Positions 1-9,803 of a DNA stretch of 64,000 bases are shown here, piece by piece. The position numbers were made by a program, and so were the translations under genes. The notes under the pieces are model-generated. The model did not search any database and had not been told where the DNA came from. It saw only the letters and a program-made list of their open reading frames with translations. The stretch covers positions 1 through 64,000 of the forward strand of contig CAXXHY010000004.1 of the NCBI GenBank assembly GCA_963667575.2, in the 5' to 3' direction. Within the stretch, counting starts at the first letter, position 1. The number at the start of each line of letters is the position of its first letter. The DNA is from G963665495 sp963667575 (GTDB taxonomy: Bacteria > Desulfobacterota > Desulfovibrionia > Desulfovibrionales > Desulfovibrionaceae).

Positions 1-1143
1 CAGGCTGTGCTGGGCGGTGGCCGCGTGCTGGATGCCTGTGAGCATGACGCCGGCCTTTTTGTAGTTGTAGCCGGATTTGTAGAGCCGCTGCAGACAGGCG
101 TGGGCCAGCTGGACGATTTCGGGCGTATAGTTGCCGGGCACGGCCAGGGCCGCGGACTCCTGCGCCGAATACTGAGGCTCGTCCTTGTGCGGATTGGTCA
201 TGATGAACACCGTGACCTGGGCGGCCAGCCCGCGTTGCACGCGCAATTTTTCCGCACAGCGCGAGGCATAGGCGGCCACGGCTTCGAACATCTCGCTTTT
301 GGTGCTCACGGGACGTCCGAAAGAGCGGGAGGAAACAATGGCTTTTTTGGGCGGCGGCGCCTGTTCCATGGGAATACAGGAGATGCCGCGCAGTTCGAGC
401 TGCGTATGCAGTCCCTGAACCGTCATTTTCTTGCGTATCCAGTCCTTGTCCGCATCCCGGAGCTGGCGGGCGGTACGGATGCCGTGGGCGGCGAGCATTT
501 TGGCGTAGCGGCGTCCCACGCCCCAGACATCCTCCACCGAGATGCGTTCGAGCAGGCTGTCGCAAAAGGGAATGCGCGGATTCCAGGGATCATTGCCGGG
601 GTCGGGTTGCGGAATACGGAACACCCCTCCGCTGGCGGGGTTCTTTTTGGCGATGCGGTTGGCCAGCTTGGCCAGGGTCTTGGTGGGGCCGACTCCCACG
701 GAAATGGGGATGCCGGTCCACTGCCCCACGATGCGTCTGATGTCCCGGCAGTAGCCCTGCAGGTCCTTGCATTCGCCGTTTTTGAGTTCCGGCGACCAGT
801 TGCGCTCCATGCCGTCCAGTCCGAGAAAGGCTTCGTCGATGGAATAGACTTCGAGCTCCGGGGCAAAGCGATTGAGCGTCCGCATGACCCGGCCGGACAT
901 GTCTCCATAGAGCGCGTAGTTGGAAGAATAGACCCGTACGCCGTGGCTGCGGTAAAAGGCTTCGCGTTTGAACGCGGGTTCGCCCATGGCGATGCCCAGG
1001 GCCTTGGCTTCGTTGGAGCGCGCAATGACGCAGCCGTCGTTGTTGGAAAGCACCACCACGGGCTTTCCTTTCAGTTGCGGCGCAAAGACGCGTTCGCAGG
1101 AAACATAGAAATTGTTGCAGTCTGCCAGAGCGAAAACGGACAT
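1..1143 (-). CDS. umuC: UmuC-type Y-family DNA polymerase (C-terminus cut by window edge)
   Basis: Translesion polymerase subunit of the Pol V type, which copies damaged DNA during the SOS response. The frame is open from 1143 to base 1, giving 381 residues, so only the extreme C-terminus is missing (family members are about 420 residues). Visible signatures are the first catalytic aspartate in LADCNNFYVSCERVF near residue 8 and the YSIDEAFLGLDG catalytic motif near residue 100. The start at 1143 has GGAGG about 5 nt upstream. No umuD precedes it; the next gene upstream is a histidine kinase 72 bp away on the same strand, so co-transcription is possible. The 436-codon frame on the opposite strand is a shadow. 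Confidence 0.93.
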   Translation of the reverse strand, partial: MSVFALADCNNFYVSCERVFAPQLKGKPVVVLSNNDGCVIARSNEAKALGIAMGEPAFKREAFYRSHGVRVYSSNYALYGDMSGRVMRTLNRFAPELEVYSIDEAFLGLDGMERNWSPELKNGECKDLQGYCRDIRRIVGQWTGIPISVGVGPTKTLAKLANRIAKKNPASGGVFRIPQPDPGNDPWNPRIPFCDSLLERISVEDVWGVGRRYAKMLAAHGIRTARQLRDADKDWIRKKMTVQGLHTQLELRGISCIPMEQAPPPKKAIVSSRSFGRPVSTKSEMFEAVAAYASRCAEKLRVQRGLAAQVTVFIMTNPHKDEPQYSAQESAALAVPGNYTPEIVQLAHACLQRLYKSGYNYKKAGVMLTGIQHAATAQHSL

Positions 1144-1215
1144 GAGGCCTCCAGAAATTGCCGGACGCATCCGGAAGCATTCAATGTATCCGAGAGGAAA
1201 AACGACTGCAACCGG

Positions 1216-2643
1216 CTAGGACAGGGGGTGAGAACCCTGATCCGGAGTGGCTCCGGCAGATGGATCTCCATCCTGGGTAACCGGGAGCCAGACGAATATT
1301 TCGGTATTTCCGGGTGATTGCGTGTTGAGGGAGATGTCTCCGTTGTGGGCCTGTACCGCGAGTTTTGCGGAGTATGTTCCCAGTCCCAGTCCTTGGGAGC
1401 GCTCCCCCCGCGCGTATTTGTTGAAAAAGCTGGAACGCAGGTTCTGGGGAACTTCGCCCCTGTTTTTGATGGTGATGCGCAACCGTTTCTGGTCAAGGTC
1501 CAGGCGGACCGAGACAGGCGAATTGACGGGTGAAGCCTGGATGGCATTTTTCAGCAGATTGGCGAACATGCGGTACAAGAGGCTCTCGTCGCCCTGAATC
1601 ACCGAAGCTTGCGGGCTGGCCAGTTCGGAATCCGCCTGCAGAATCACATGCAGGTTCTTTTCCGCCTGTAACGACTGAAGATCCGTATTCACGGTACGCA
1701 GCAGCTGCAGAATGTTCACATCATGGGTGTCTGCTTTGCCTTTTGTTTCAAATTTATGGGCGACCAGGGCTTCGTTGAGCAGGTCCATGATGCGTTTGGC
1801 CGCTTCCTTGATCTGGGTGAGCTTGCTTTTTCCCGAATCCGAAAGCTGTTCATTTTTTAGCAGAATATCCGGAAGGTAGACAATGGGCAGCATGGGAGAT
1901 TTCAGATCGTGATAGAGCAGGTTTTCCATCTGCTTGCGAAAGCGCATGTTTTCATCCAGTTCCTTGTACTGTCGGACCACGACCTGGAGCAGACGTTCGC
2001 TGATCAGCATCAGAAAGCAGAACGCCGTGGAGATGAAGGCTATGTCGTCGAGCATAATCTGCGTATGGGTCCAGGTGCTGTGCCAGCTGTAGGAGTCGAT
2101 GGAGGTCGTGATGATGACGACCCGTGCGAGCATCACGGCGGCGTGCCCGAGATAGATACAGGCCAGCAGGCGTACGGCCCGATACATTTTTCGCTTTGCC
2201 CAGATATCGACAATGGTGGAGATCATGATGGTCGCGAAAGTGCATGCCCAGACGATGAAGCGGACGGCTGTGATGTTGTCTATGGCCGAAAAATAATGGA
2301 ACAGCGAACCGGAGAGCACGAGGAACAGGAAAATCAGGCTCCATTGCTTGAAATTGAATCCGGGCTTTTCCAGGAAAAGCCGAAGACCGTTCCAGCCCAG
2401 GGTCAGACCGGCGAAAGTAAGAAAATTGGCGCAGACAATGGTGATGAACGAAGGCAGCACGGACCGCAGGGAAAGCAGGACCACTCCGGCGATTGCGGCC
2501 AGGTAGGCGCAGGTCCACCAGCCCGGGCCTTTGAAAGGAAAGCGCAGCAGCCAGACCAGGCAGATGAGTATGGAAACCGTAAAAAGGGATACCGAGTGGG
2601 CAAGCAGCAGAGAGGAGGTGTCGATCATTTTGAGCTCATGCAA
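1216..2643 (-). CDS. Membrane sensor histidine kinase (tandem paralogue 1)
   Basis: Sensor kinase of 475 residues. The first 200 or so residues form about six or seven hydrophobic segments (for example SVSLFTVSILICLVWLL), with no obvious extracytoplasmic domain. A coiled linker leads to the phospho-acceptor motif YHDLKSPMLP near residue 246, the N-box FANLLKNAIQAS near 358 and the G-box GLGLGTYSAKLAV near 415. Its start overlaps the stop of the upstream paralogue by 8 bases, which suggests translational coupling; M6 (MIDTSSLLL) is an alternative start that matches the paralogue's N-terminus better. The signal sensed and the partner regulator are unknown; the nearest candidate is the divergent regulator at 4519. 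Confidence 0.9.
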   Translation of the reverse strand: MHELKMIDTSSLLLAHSVSLFTVSILICLVWLLRFPFKGPGWWTCAYLAAIAGVVLLSLRSVLPSFITIVCANFLTFAGLTLGWNGLRLFLEKPGFNFKQWSLIFLFLVLSGSLFHYFSAIDNITAVRFIVWACTFATIMISTIVDIWAKRKMYRAVRLLACIYLGHAAVMLARVVIITTSIDSYSWHSTWTHTQIMLDDIAFISTAFCFLMLISERLLQVVVRQYKELDENMRFRKQMENLLYHDLKSPMLPIVYLPDILLKNEQLSDSGKSKLTQIKEAAKRIMDLLNEALVAHKFETKGKADTHDVNILQLLRTVNTDLQSLQAEKNLHVILQADSELASPQASVIQGDESLLYRMFANLLKNAIQASPVNSPVSVRLDLDQKRLRITIKNRGEVPQNLRSSFFNKYARGERSQGLGLGTYSAKLAVQAHNGDISLNTQSPGNTEIFVWLPVTQDGDPSAGATPDQGSHPLS

Positions 2644-4027
2644 GTAGGGAGTCGGGGGCGTTCTCTCCGGTCTGTTCGAAGGGGAGCCAGACGTCCACTT
2701 CAGTCATACCCGGAAGCGAGGAGTTGAGGGCAATATCGCCACCATGGGCTTCCACGGCCAGTTTGGCGGAATAGGTCCCCAGGCCCAGTCCTTCGGAACG
2801 ATCGTCCCGTGCGTATTTATCGAAAAATTTGGATTGCAGGTTTTTAGGAACTTCACCGTTGTTCTGAATCGCGATACGCAGCCTGTTGCGGTCGCGATCC
2901 AGGCGGACGGAAATGGCGTTATTGGCGGGAGAAGCCTGGATGGCATTTTTCAGCAGATTGGCGAACATGCGGTATAACAGACTCTCGTCTCCCTGGATGA
3001 CTGCGGTTTGCGGACTGGCCAGTTCGGAGGCCGCCTGCAGAATCACATGCAGGTTTTTTTCGGACTGCAACGCGTGCAGGTCCGTATTCACCGTACGCAG
3101 CAGTTCGAGAATGTCCACGGCATTGCTCTCGGCCTGTTTTCTGGATTCGAACTTGTGCGCCACGAGGGCTTCGTTGAGCAGTCCCATGATGCGCTGAGCG
3201 GCTTCCCTTATCTGGCAAAGCTTGTTCTTTCCCGCATCCGAAAGCTGTTCGTTTTTCAACAGGATATCCGGAAGATAGACAATGGGCAGCATGGGGGATT
3301 TCAGGTCGTGGTAAAGCAGGCTTTCCATTTGTTTGCGAAACTTCATGTTTTCATCGAGTTCCTGGTACTGCTTTGTGACCACCTGGAGCAGACGTTCGCT
3401 GATCATCATCAGCAGGCAAAAGGCCGTGGAGATGAAGGTTATGTCGTTGATGAAAATGAAGATGTGGTTGCAGAGGCTGTCCCAGGGCTTGGGGTAGGAC
3501 GATCCGACCAGAACAACCATTCGGGTGAGTACGGCACAGGTGTACGAAAGACAAAGGAAGATGAGGAGGCGTATTGCCCGGTATTTTTGCCTGTGGCTCC
3601 AGATGTCGCGGACTATGAGCAGCAGGAGTCCGGAAGCGAAAAGCGAAAAGAGTACGAATCTGACATTGATGTTCTTTTCCACCGCGACGAACCAGAAAAG
3701 ACAGTAGCCTTCGATGGCAAAGGCTACGCCCACCTGGACCCAGTTAATGAATTGGAGCCCTTTTTTCCCCAGGAAAAGACGCAGGCCGTTCCAGATGAGG
3801 CAAAAAGTGAAAAGTGAAATCAGGTTACCGGAGACAACGGCCAGAGAAAAGGGCAGGAATGCGCGGAAGCTCAGGATGATGATTCCCATGCTGGCGCAGA
3901 GATAGGAGCAGGTCCACCAGCCGGTTCCGCGAAAAGGAAATCGCAGCATCCAGACGAGGCAAAGCAGCAGCGTGACCGTGAACAGGGATACGCTGTGTCC
4001 TATAAGCAGGGAAGGGGTATTTAACAT
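2636..4027 (-). CDS. Membrane sensor histidine kinase (tandem paralogue 2)
   Basis: A close paralogue of the kinase downstream, with the same multi-pass membrane N-terminus, YHDLKSPMLPIVYLPDILLK acceptor region near residue 240, FANLLKNAIQAS N-box and GLGLGTYSAKLAVEAHGGD G-box. The frame is open back to 4123, but the start at 4027 (MLNTPSLLIGHSVSLFTV) aligns with MIDTSSLLLAHSVSLFTV of the paralogue, so I prefer it; its ribosome-binding site is weak. The conserved kinase halves and more divergent membrane halves suggest a duplication followed by a change in what is sensed. It is the first gene of a leftward transcript with the second kinase. Confidence 0.88.
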   Translation of the reverse strand: MLNTPSLLIGHSVSLFTVTLLLCLVWMLRFPFRGTGWWTCSYLCASMGIIILSFRAFLPFSLAVVSGNLISLFTFCLIWNGLRLFLGKKGLQFINWVQVGVAFAIEGYCLFWFVAVEKNINVRFVLFSLFASGLLLLIVRDIWSHRQKYRAIRLLIFLCLSYTCAVLTRMVVLVGSSYPKPWDSLCNHIFIFINDITFISTAFCLLMMISERLLQVVTKQYQELDENMKFRKQMESLLYHDLKSPMLPIVYLPDILLKNEQLSDAGKNKLCQIREAAQRIMGLLNEALVAHKFESRKQAESNAVDILELLRTVNTDLHALQSEKNLHVILQAASELASPQTAVIQGDESLLYRMFANLLKNAIQASPANNAISVRLDRDRNRLRIAIQNNGEVPKNLQSKFFDKYARDDRSEGLGLGTYSAKLAVEAHGGDIALNSSLPGMTEVDVWLPFEQTGENAPDSLLA

Positions 4028-4518
4028 AGGCCTACAACGGGCTGATTCCGCCCGCATGTACACGACGCCTGTTACCCCGGGGAGAAAACAAAGAAATCTG
4101 TTTTCCTGCCGGGAGGGAAACAACGCCTGCCTTACCTGACAGCTTGCTAAAAAAATTTGTAACGCGAAATAGTATTTTATGTCCCATAAATACGCTATTA
4201 TTTAATAAAAATTATGCTTAGGTTAAAAAATGTAAAGATGGCCAGGGTGCAGAAGATACTTCCGTAACACGAACTGGTTACAGTAAAATAAATTTTTTTG
4301 ATGAAGGAGGTTTGTCTGGCAAAACTCTCCTTAAAAAGTCTCCATTTTTTGACTTCATGTTTGTGCTGGAGTACAAGAAAAACGTGTTCGTGTTGCATCA
4401 AGACTCCAGCTACGGCTTCACGACCACAAGGAATGCATTTCATTTTTGCTATATGGATAGCGGTAGAAAATGTTTGCCTTTTAACTGCTCAATAAAATGG
4501 CAGTTTCAGGAAAATATA
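4028..4518. promoter_or_regulatory. Divergent intergenic region between kinase pair and response regulator
   Basis: Nearly 500 bp, AT-rich from about 4140 to 4310, with no convincing gene. Frames here (for example 4198-4443 on the minus strand) have no family resemblance and poor starts. It must hold the promoters of the leftward kinases and of the rightward regulator, but I cannot assign -35/-10 boxes with confidence. Confidence 0.4.
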
Positions 4519-5121
4519 ATGGCCCAGGCCTTCTCCATTCTTCTTGTTGATGATTCCCCCGACCATGCGGCGTTGATGCGTGATATTCTGCAGCCGCTGA
4601 AAATGGTGGTGCATCTGGCAAATAGCGGCAACAACGCATTGGAAATGCTGCTTGCACAGCCCTATGATATTCTGCTTACGGATCTGGCCATGCCCGGCAT
4701 GGACGGCATGACCCTGCTCAAAAAAGTGCGTGTTCTTTATCCTGCCATGCCTGTCATAGTGATCACCTGTTATGGAGACGTGCGCAGCGCCGTACAAGCC
4801 ATGCAGGCCGGCGCCTTTTCCTATTTTACCAAGGGCGGCGCCGCGGACGAGTTGCTGAAGGAAGTGCGCAGAGCCTTTCGCTGCATCGAGACAAACGCCC
4901 TGGATCAGGTGCAGAACACCTCTGCCAAGCCTGCCTGCTGCAGCGTTTCCCAGGATCACGGCACCCGGGATCTGAGCCTGAAGGAATTTCGCGAACAGGC
5001 GGAAGCCGAACATATCATCTCCGTGCTCAACAAGGTTGGCGGAAGCCGTACCAAGGCCGCCAAAGCCCTCGGCATCACCTATCGGCAGTTGTACAATCGC
5101 CTGAAAGATCTCATGTCCTGA
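4519..5121 (+). CDS. Response regulator with Fis-type DNA-binding helix (ActR/RegA-like)
   Basis: Two-domain regulator of 200 residues. The receiver domain has the acidic pocket in LLVDDSPDH, the phospho-acceptor aspartate in DILLTDLAMPGMDG (about residue 58) and a conserved lysine in SYFTKGG. The C-terminus (EHIISVLNKVGGSRTKAAKA, then LGITYRQLYNRLKDL) is a Fis-type helix-turn-helix, without an AAA+ domain between, which is the RegA/PrrA/ActR layout. The frame extends upstream to 4312, but the ATG at 4519 starts at the canonical receiver N-terminus and has AGGAAAA just upstream. It is divergent from the two kinases, which makes it their likely partner; that is inference. Confidence 0.88.
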   Translation: MAQAFSILLVDDSPDHAALMRDILQPLKMVVHLANSGNNALEMLLAQPYDILLTDLAMPGMDGMTLLKKVRVLYPAMPVIVITCYGDVRSAVQAMQAGAFSYFTKGGAADELLKEVRRAFRCIETNALDQVQNTSAKPACCSVSQDHGTRDLSLKEFREQAEAEHIISVLNKVGGSRTKAAKALGITYRQLYNRLKDLMS

Positions 5122-5186
5122 GGCGGTTTCTTGCCGCATTTTCGGCCTCCATTGCCGATCGCCTTGCATCTTCCTTTCATCTTTGG

Positions 5187-5229
5187 TTTTTTTTTTGCAT
5201 GTGAAATGCATTTCATCTGCAAAAAAAAA
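5187..5229. terminator. A/T-flanked stem-loop after the response regulator
   Basis: A run of T, the arm TGCA, an inner GTGAAATGCATTTCA palindrome, then TGCA and a run of A. The hairpin can end transcripts from either direction. Confidence 0.5.
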
Positions 5230-5749
5230 GCTGCCAATCCCTGCAGAAGTCCATATCCTTACGCATCAACAGTGAGTGATGGCTAGACGTATAGCCAACA
5301 ACAAAGCAGAAACAGGGGATAGTATACATAGCTGCGCATGATTTTGTTGCAGTCATGCGTTTTGCCACAGCGTCCGTGTTCACAATCGGGGGGAGCAAGG
5401 GCGCTGTGGTGAATTTTTTCCCCATGTACAGTTTTATGTGGCTTGTACCGATGTTCTTCGGACAAAAACACCGGAACACCAGAATTCGTTACTGCCTTCC
5501 GTCATTCCACGTATCAGCAACCCTCTCAGAAGTATTCCTTGCCAAACTGTATTCGTCGCGTCAGCCGAGTGTTCCGTTTGTATCTAAGTTCGTATAAGCT
5601 ATATCGTACGCAGCAGTATGAAAATTATTTCACGTATAAAATAATCTTGCAGCGCTTTCCTGCTCGTTTATCTTAATAAGAACTGGGTAGCAAATATATT
5701 AAGATTTGCACCATGGGCAATCAAACCTGACCAAGTAGCTGGAGGGGGT
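5230..5749. other. Intergenic stretch without a recognisable gene
   Basis: About 520 bp between the terminator and the exported protein gene. Short overlapping frames on both strands (5213-5479, 5355-5597 and 5443-5676) have no family resemblance and no good ribosome-binding sites. The last 60 bases carry the promoter region and the GGAGGGGG site of the next gene. Confidence 0.4.
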
Positions 5750-6979
5750 ATGCAATCACGTTTGGTATTGGCTCGGATGGTTAGTGGCTTGGCGGCTTTT
5801 CTGCTCGTGATTCTGGGTGGATACGGGCTTTCTGCTGCAGATTCCGGCAACCTTGTTACCAATGGGGATTTCAGCTCCGGGTACGATGTCGGGTATACCA
5901 CAACCTATCAGCGCAACGGTACTCCCCGTCTCGGGCCTGAAGGATATTACGCCATAACCAATGTGGTTGGGGAGAACAAAGTTTCCAGCTTTGGGGAAAA
6001 AATGCGTGATGATAGCGTATTCGTAAATCCCTATGGGAGTGATGCCACCAATACCAATCTGTTTTTTGCAGCCAATGGAAGCAATACGGCAGGCGGGTAT
6101 CTGGTCTGGAAAACGTCAAGCGTCATTACCGTGCAAAAGGGCGATACCTATCGTTTTGAGGCCTATCTCGCGACATTGGGCAGTATCGCAACCTATGGGG
6201 GACCTCCCCAGTTGCAGTTTCAGTTGGGAGACGGCACCACCTGGAGAGATCTGGGCACAACCGTGACCATGAATGACGACACTATAACGGGTCACTGGTA
6301 CCAGACCTATGCCGACGGGACGTTCTCCGAATCCGGGAATTACTACGTCCGGCTGGTCAATACGCAGACCGCTACCGTTGGCAATGATTTCGCCATCGAC
6401 AACATCTATTTCGGACTCAAATCCAGTGCTCCGGTCTGTGATTCCAGCATTGCCACCTGCGACAGCAGTGAACACAACGTGGGTGCCTTTGATACCGGCT
6501 CCATGACCAACAACGTCCAGTCCGTGACCACTACCTCCGTCAATTACGCGGGCAGATATTCCGTTTCCGTAAAAGGATCGGTCACCTTTGGTTCGGACAT
6601 CGATGTCAAAACCGTGGGTGCCTGCTGGTCCCGTACCACTCAGGAACCCGACCTGAGCAACAACGACGGCTGCACCTCGGAAGCCTACAACAACACGGCC
6701 TCCATTCTCGATTCCCTGGTCGCCTCTTCGGGTACGCTTTCGACATCCTCAACATACGTATTCAATTCCACCATCACAGGACTTTCTGGCGGCAGCACCT
6801 ACTACGTTCGGGCCTACGCCACCAACTCCGTGGGTACGACCTACGGCTCCGCCGTTTCCGTACAGACAACGTCGGGCGGAAGCCTGGTGGGCGTATCCCT
6901 GCCCAGGTGGGGGCTGCTGTTCATGGCGCTTCTGTTGTTGCTGATTGGAGGACTGCTGCTGCAGAGCAGATTCAACTAG
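5750..6979 (+). CDS. Exported surface protein with Fn3-like domain and IPTL-like C-terminal sorting tail
   Basis: 409 residues. The N-terminus has a long hydrophobic signal segment (VSGLAAFLLVILGGYGLSAA). A jelly-roll-like domain beginning NLVTNGDFSSG covers about residues 35-225, as in carbohydrate-binding-like modules. It is followed by a fibronectin-III-like segment ending GLSGGSTYYVRAYATNSVG. The last 30 residues (LPRWGLLFMALLLLLIGG, then QSRFN) form a tripartite sorting tail like IPTL-CTERM, which implies export and processing at the envelope. The start follows GGAGGGGG. No partner gene is adjacent; ligand and role are unknown. Confidence 0.75.
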   Translation: MQSRLVLARMVSGLAAFLLVILGGYGLSAADSGNLVTNGDFSSGYDVGYTTTYQRNGTPRLGPEGYYAITNVVGENKVSSFGEKMRDDSVFVNPYGSDATNTNLFFAANGSNTAGGYLVWKTSSVITVQKGDTYRFEAYLATLGSIATYGGPPQLQFQLGDGTTWRDLGTTVTMNDDTITGHWYQTYADGTFSESGNYYVRLVNTQTATVGNDFAIDNIYFGLKSSAPVCDSSIATCDSSEHNVGAFDTGSMTNNVQSVTTTSVNYAGRYSVSVKGSVTFGSDIDVKTVGACWSRTTQEPDLSNNDGCTSEAYNNTASILDSLVASSGTLSTSSTYVFNSTITGLSGGSTYYVRAYATNSVGTTYGSAVSVQTTSGGSLVGVSLPRWGLLFMALLLLLIGGLLLQSRFN

Positions 6980-7017
6980 ATTTTTGCAATCCCGATTGTA
7001 GAGCGGGGGGGATAGCT

Positions 7018-7063
7018 GAATGCCCCGGTTGCGCAGGCTGTTGCACTGCGACAGCCGGGGCAT
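7018..7063 (+). terminator. Stem-loop after exported protein gene
   Basis: GAATGCCCCGG pairs imperfectly with CCGGGGCATTTG around a GC-rich loop, 40 bases after the stop. It is a probable terminator without a long T tract. Confidence 0.5.
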
Positions 7064-7323
7064 TTGCTTTGATGCTTTGGAAAAAATGCATATGGAGTCC
7101 CGCGGGATTGCTCCCGTACGGTATTGCCTGAAGTTCGCTATTCTGAAATGTTCGGTCTGAAGCCTCAGGCCCGTAAGCCGCCGGTCCGGCGTTAGTCGCG
7201 GCCTCATGAACATGCTTGAACAACACTTTGCTTATAAGGTAAGTCTTCTACTGATATTGTATCCTCAGCAATGCCGTTGCCTGTGCAACGGCTTGAAATA
7301 CTCTCAACCAAAGGTAAAATACC

Positions 7324-9041
7324 ATGGCAGACGAATTAACCACGTTGCAACTTCCCAATTCGGAAAGTCTTTTGGTCCATTTTCGTCGCATCGAACTTTT
7401 GAAAAAAGAGTCCGTGAACATGCCGTCGCTGAACCTGGGCTCGGACGCGCTCTGCGATCTGGAGCTGCTTTTGAACCGCGGCTTCTTCCCCCTGCACGGG
7501 TATCTGGACAGAGCCAATTATGAGTCCGTTCTGGACAACATGCGCTTGACGGACGGAACGTTCTGGCCTTTTCCCATCACTCTGGCAGTGGATGAAAAAC
7601 TCGCCAAGGACCTGAGCGAAGGCAGTCAGCTGGCCCTGCGGGATTTCCGAGGGGTTCATGCTCGCCGTTCTCACTGTAACGGATGTCTGGCAGCCGGACC
7701 TCAAGCGGGAGGCGGAAGCCGTATACGGTACGGCCGATGCCAGGAAGCATCCGGGCGTGGCCCTGCTGTATCAGAACACGGGCGCCTGTTATGTGGGGGG
7801 CAGGCTGGAAGGCATACATTTTTCCCCAGCATTACGACTTTACCCATCTGCGCCGGACTCCGGCCGAACTGAACCGGGTGTTTTCCGAACGGGGCTGGCG
7901 TCAGGTCATCGGGTTTCAGGACAGCATGCCCGCTGCATTGCATGCACAAGGAAATGCTGCTGGATGCGGCAGTGGAAGCCGGGGCCAAGCTGCTGGTCAG
8001 CCCCCTTATCGGCCCGAGTTTCGCCACCGATGTGGGCCATTTTTCCCTGGTGCGCTGTCACGAACACTTTATCCGCCATCTGCCCTCGCAATGCCGCCAT
8101 GCTCAACCTCAGCCCCATACGCCATCGCGGGGCCGGCCCCAGGGGCGCTTTGCTGCATGCCATGATTAATCGCAACTACGGCTGCACCCATTTTTATGGT
8201 TCACGAGCAGCATGACGATCCCTTCATCAACGGCAAGGGTTTTTACCCTGCCGGAGCGGCGCTGCGTCTTTTGGAAGAACACCAGAAAGATATCGACATC
8301 ATTCCCATGCCCGTACGTACGCGCGTGTATGTGGAGGACTTCAACAAGTTTCTCCTACCCGAGGAAATCAAGGACAACTCCAAAGCAGTGGATATTTCCC
8401 AGGAAGAGCTGCGCAACAGGCTGGACCACGGACTGGATGTGCCCGAATGGTACACTTTTCCGGAGATCATCGAGGAAATGTGCCGTGCCGTGCCGCCCAA
8501 ATCCCGGCAGGGATTTACCCTGTTTCTCACCGGCCTGTCGGGAGCCGGCAAATCCACGGTGGCCAAAGTGCTGTACGTAAAGCTGCTGGAAATCCAGGGG
8601 CGTCCGGTCACCTTGCTGGATGGCGATATTGTTCGCCGCAACCTCTCCAGCGAATTGACCTTTACCAAAGAGCACCGCAACCTCAACGTATCGCGTATCG
8701 GGTACGTGGCCAGCGAGATAACCAAGAACCGGGGCATAGCCATCTGCGCGCCCATTGCCCCCTATGAGGAATCTCGCCATCACGTCCGTGAGCAGGTTTC
8801 CCAATACGGCGGCTATATCCTGATCTACATGTCCACTCCGCTGGAAGTCTGCGAACAACGCGACCGCAAGGGCCTTTACGCCAAGGCCAAGGCCGGCATT
8901 ATCAAGGGCGTTACCGGCATTGACGACCCGTACGAGATTCCGGATGACGCGGAGATGATCATCGACACCACCGAGCTCGTTCCTTCGGAAGCAGCAGAGC
9001 AGGTGCTGCGTTATCTGCGCGAACAGGGCTACATCAAATAG
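7324..9041 (+). CDS. sat/cysC: Bifunctional ATP sulfurylase / APS kinase (frame interrupted)
   Basis: The N-terminal two-thirds is sulfate adenylyltransferase (sulfate + ATP to APS), recognisable from LGSDALCDLELLLNRGFFPL through NRNYGCTHF. The C-terminal third is APS kinase (APS to PAPS), with Walker A GLSGAGKST and the LLDGDIVRRNLSSELTF and DPYEIP segments, all in one clean frame from 8196. The sulfurylase half is broken by one-base changes near 7650 (an extra G in CGAGGGGTTC), 7815, 7925, 8085-8150 and 8200. The ATP-binding motif normally QTRNPLHRAH reads QTACPLHCMH here. Because the pieces together cover the whole family length, I read most breaks as sequence errors; true inactivation cannot be excluded. 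A strong terminator follows. Confidence 0.85.
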
Positions 9042-9070
9042 TACGCAAGCGCGTTCAAACACGTCAGCCA

Positions 9071-9108
9071 AGCCTGGGAAATCCCGTCCGGATTTTCCAG
9101 GCTTTTTT
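9071..9108 (+). terminator. Rho-independent terminator after sat/cysC
   Basis: AGCCTGGGAAATC (9071-9083) pairs with GATTTTCCAGGCT (9091-9103) with one G-U pair, followed by six T. Confidence 0.9.
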
Positions 9109-9206
9109 GTCGGGTGTCACCGGGAAATCTTCAAATCTTCTTCTGATCGTATCACTTGGGGGCGTAATTGAAATACAAATGCAGCACGTTTATCAGGAGG
9201 AAAACA

Positions 9207-9410
9207 ATGAACGCTTTGCACAGATTTTGTTATATCGAGCTGGTGACCATCGAGACCATTACCGCGCGCCTGGACCTCTACCCGCAGCATCTGACGCGTA
9301 CCGTGCTCGAGACTTTGAGCATAGCTCCCGTACGCACCAATCTTGATGACCGCGACTGGTATTTCTGGAGCGGACGTCATGACCGCCCTGGTCACCGTGG
9401 CCAGAAATGA
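9207..9410 (+). CDS. Small protein of unknown function at the start of the phage-like region
   Basis: A 67-residue frame beginning MNALHRFCYIELVTIETIT, with an excellent AGGAGG site 6 nt before the ATG, so it is probably translated. I do not recognise the family. A one-base shift near 9368 would extend it to a stop at 9441 with a more protein-like end (ALVTVARNDELPSHQCLH), in keeping with the insertion errors seen throughout this region. It stands between the sat terminator and the phage scaffold gene and may be a leftover of the prophage. Confidence 0.45.
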   Translation: MNALHRFCYIELVTIETITARLDLYPQHLTRTVLETLSIAPVRTNLDDRDWYFWSGRHDRPGHRGQK

Positions 9411-9803
9411 CGAGCTGCCGTCGCATCAGTGTCTTCATTAGTATTTCTGCTTAGTTAAAACAGCCGTCAGTGGACTCGGGGGGGGGCTCTGACGCTGCTT
9501 TTTGTTTTTCACTCAAGCCGTCCCCTGCCGCCTGTTGGTTATCCCCTTTCTTTCCCCTGACTCGCAGGGAAAACGGCTTCAGTTTAGCGCTTCCCCATCT
9601 CTTGCCCTAGTATGGCCGTCCATACGTCGGTGGTGCCCCTGTCTTCGGTGTAGACCCGACAATCTCCGGAAGACAAGAACCTCCCGAAGACCCGCAAGAT
9701 ACGTAACAATACGCCGCCGATGGGGCCCTTCATTCAATCTGCCCCGCAGGGGGACAGCCAGTAATTTGTCCTTGGCCGGGCGCAAGCCACAGGGAGTGCA
9801 GGA
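9411..9803. other. Gap before the phage structural genes
   Basis: Roughly 390 bp with only short frames on both strands and no recognisable terminase or portal remnant. Given the local error rate, a small frameshifted gene could be hidden here. Confidence 0.35.

Noticed and set aside
7..1317. 436-codon open frame on the plus strand
   Set aside because: It lies antisense to umuC, has no ribosome-binding site and no family resemblance; the minus-strand frame has clear polymerase motifs.
4198..4443. 81-codon minus-strand ORF in the kinase/regulator gap
   Set aside because: It has an AT-rich composition artefact look, a weak start and no family.
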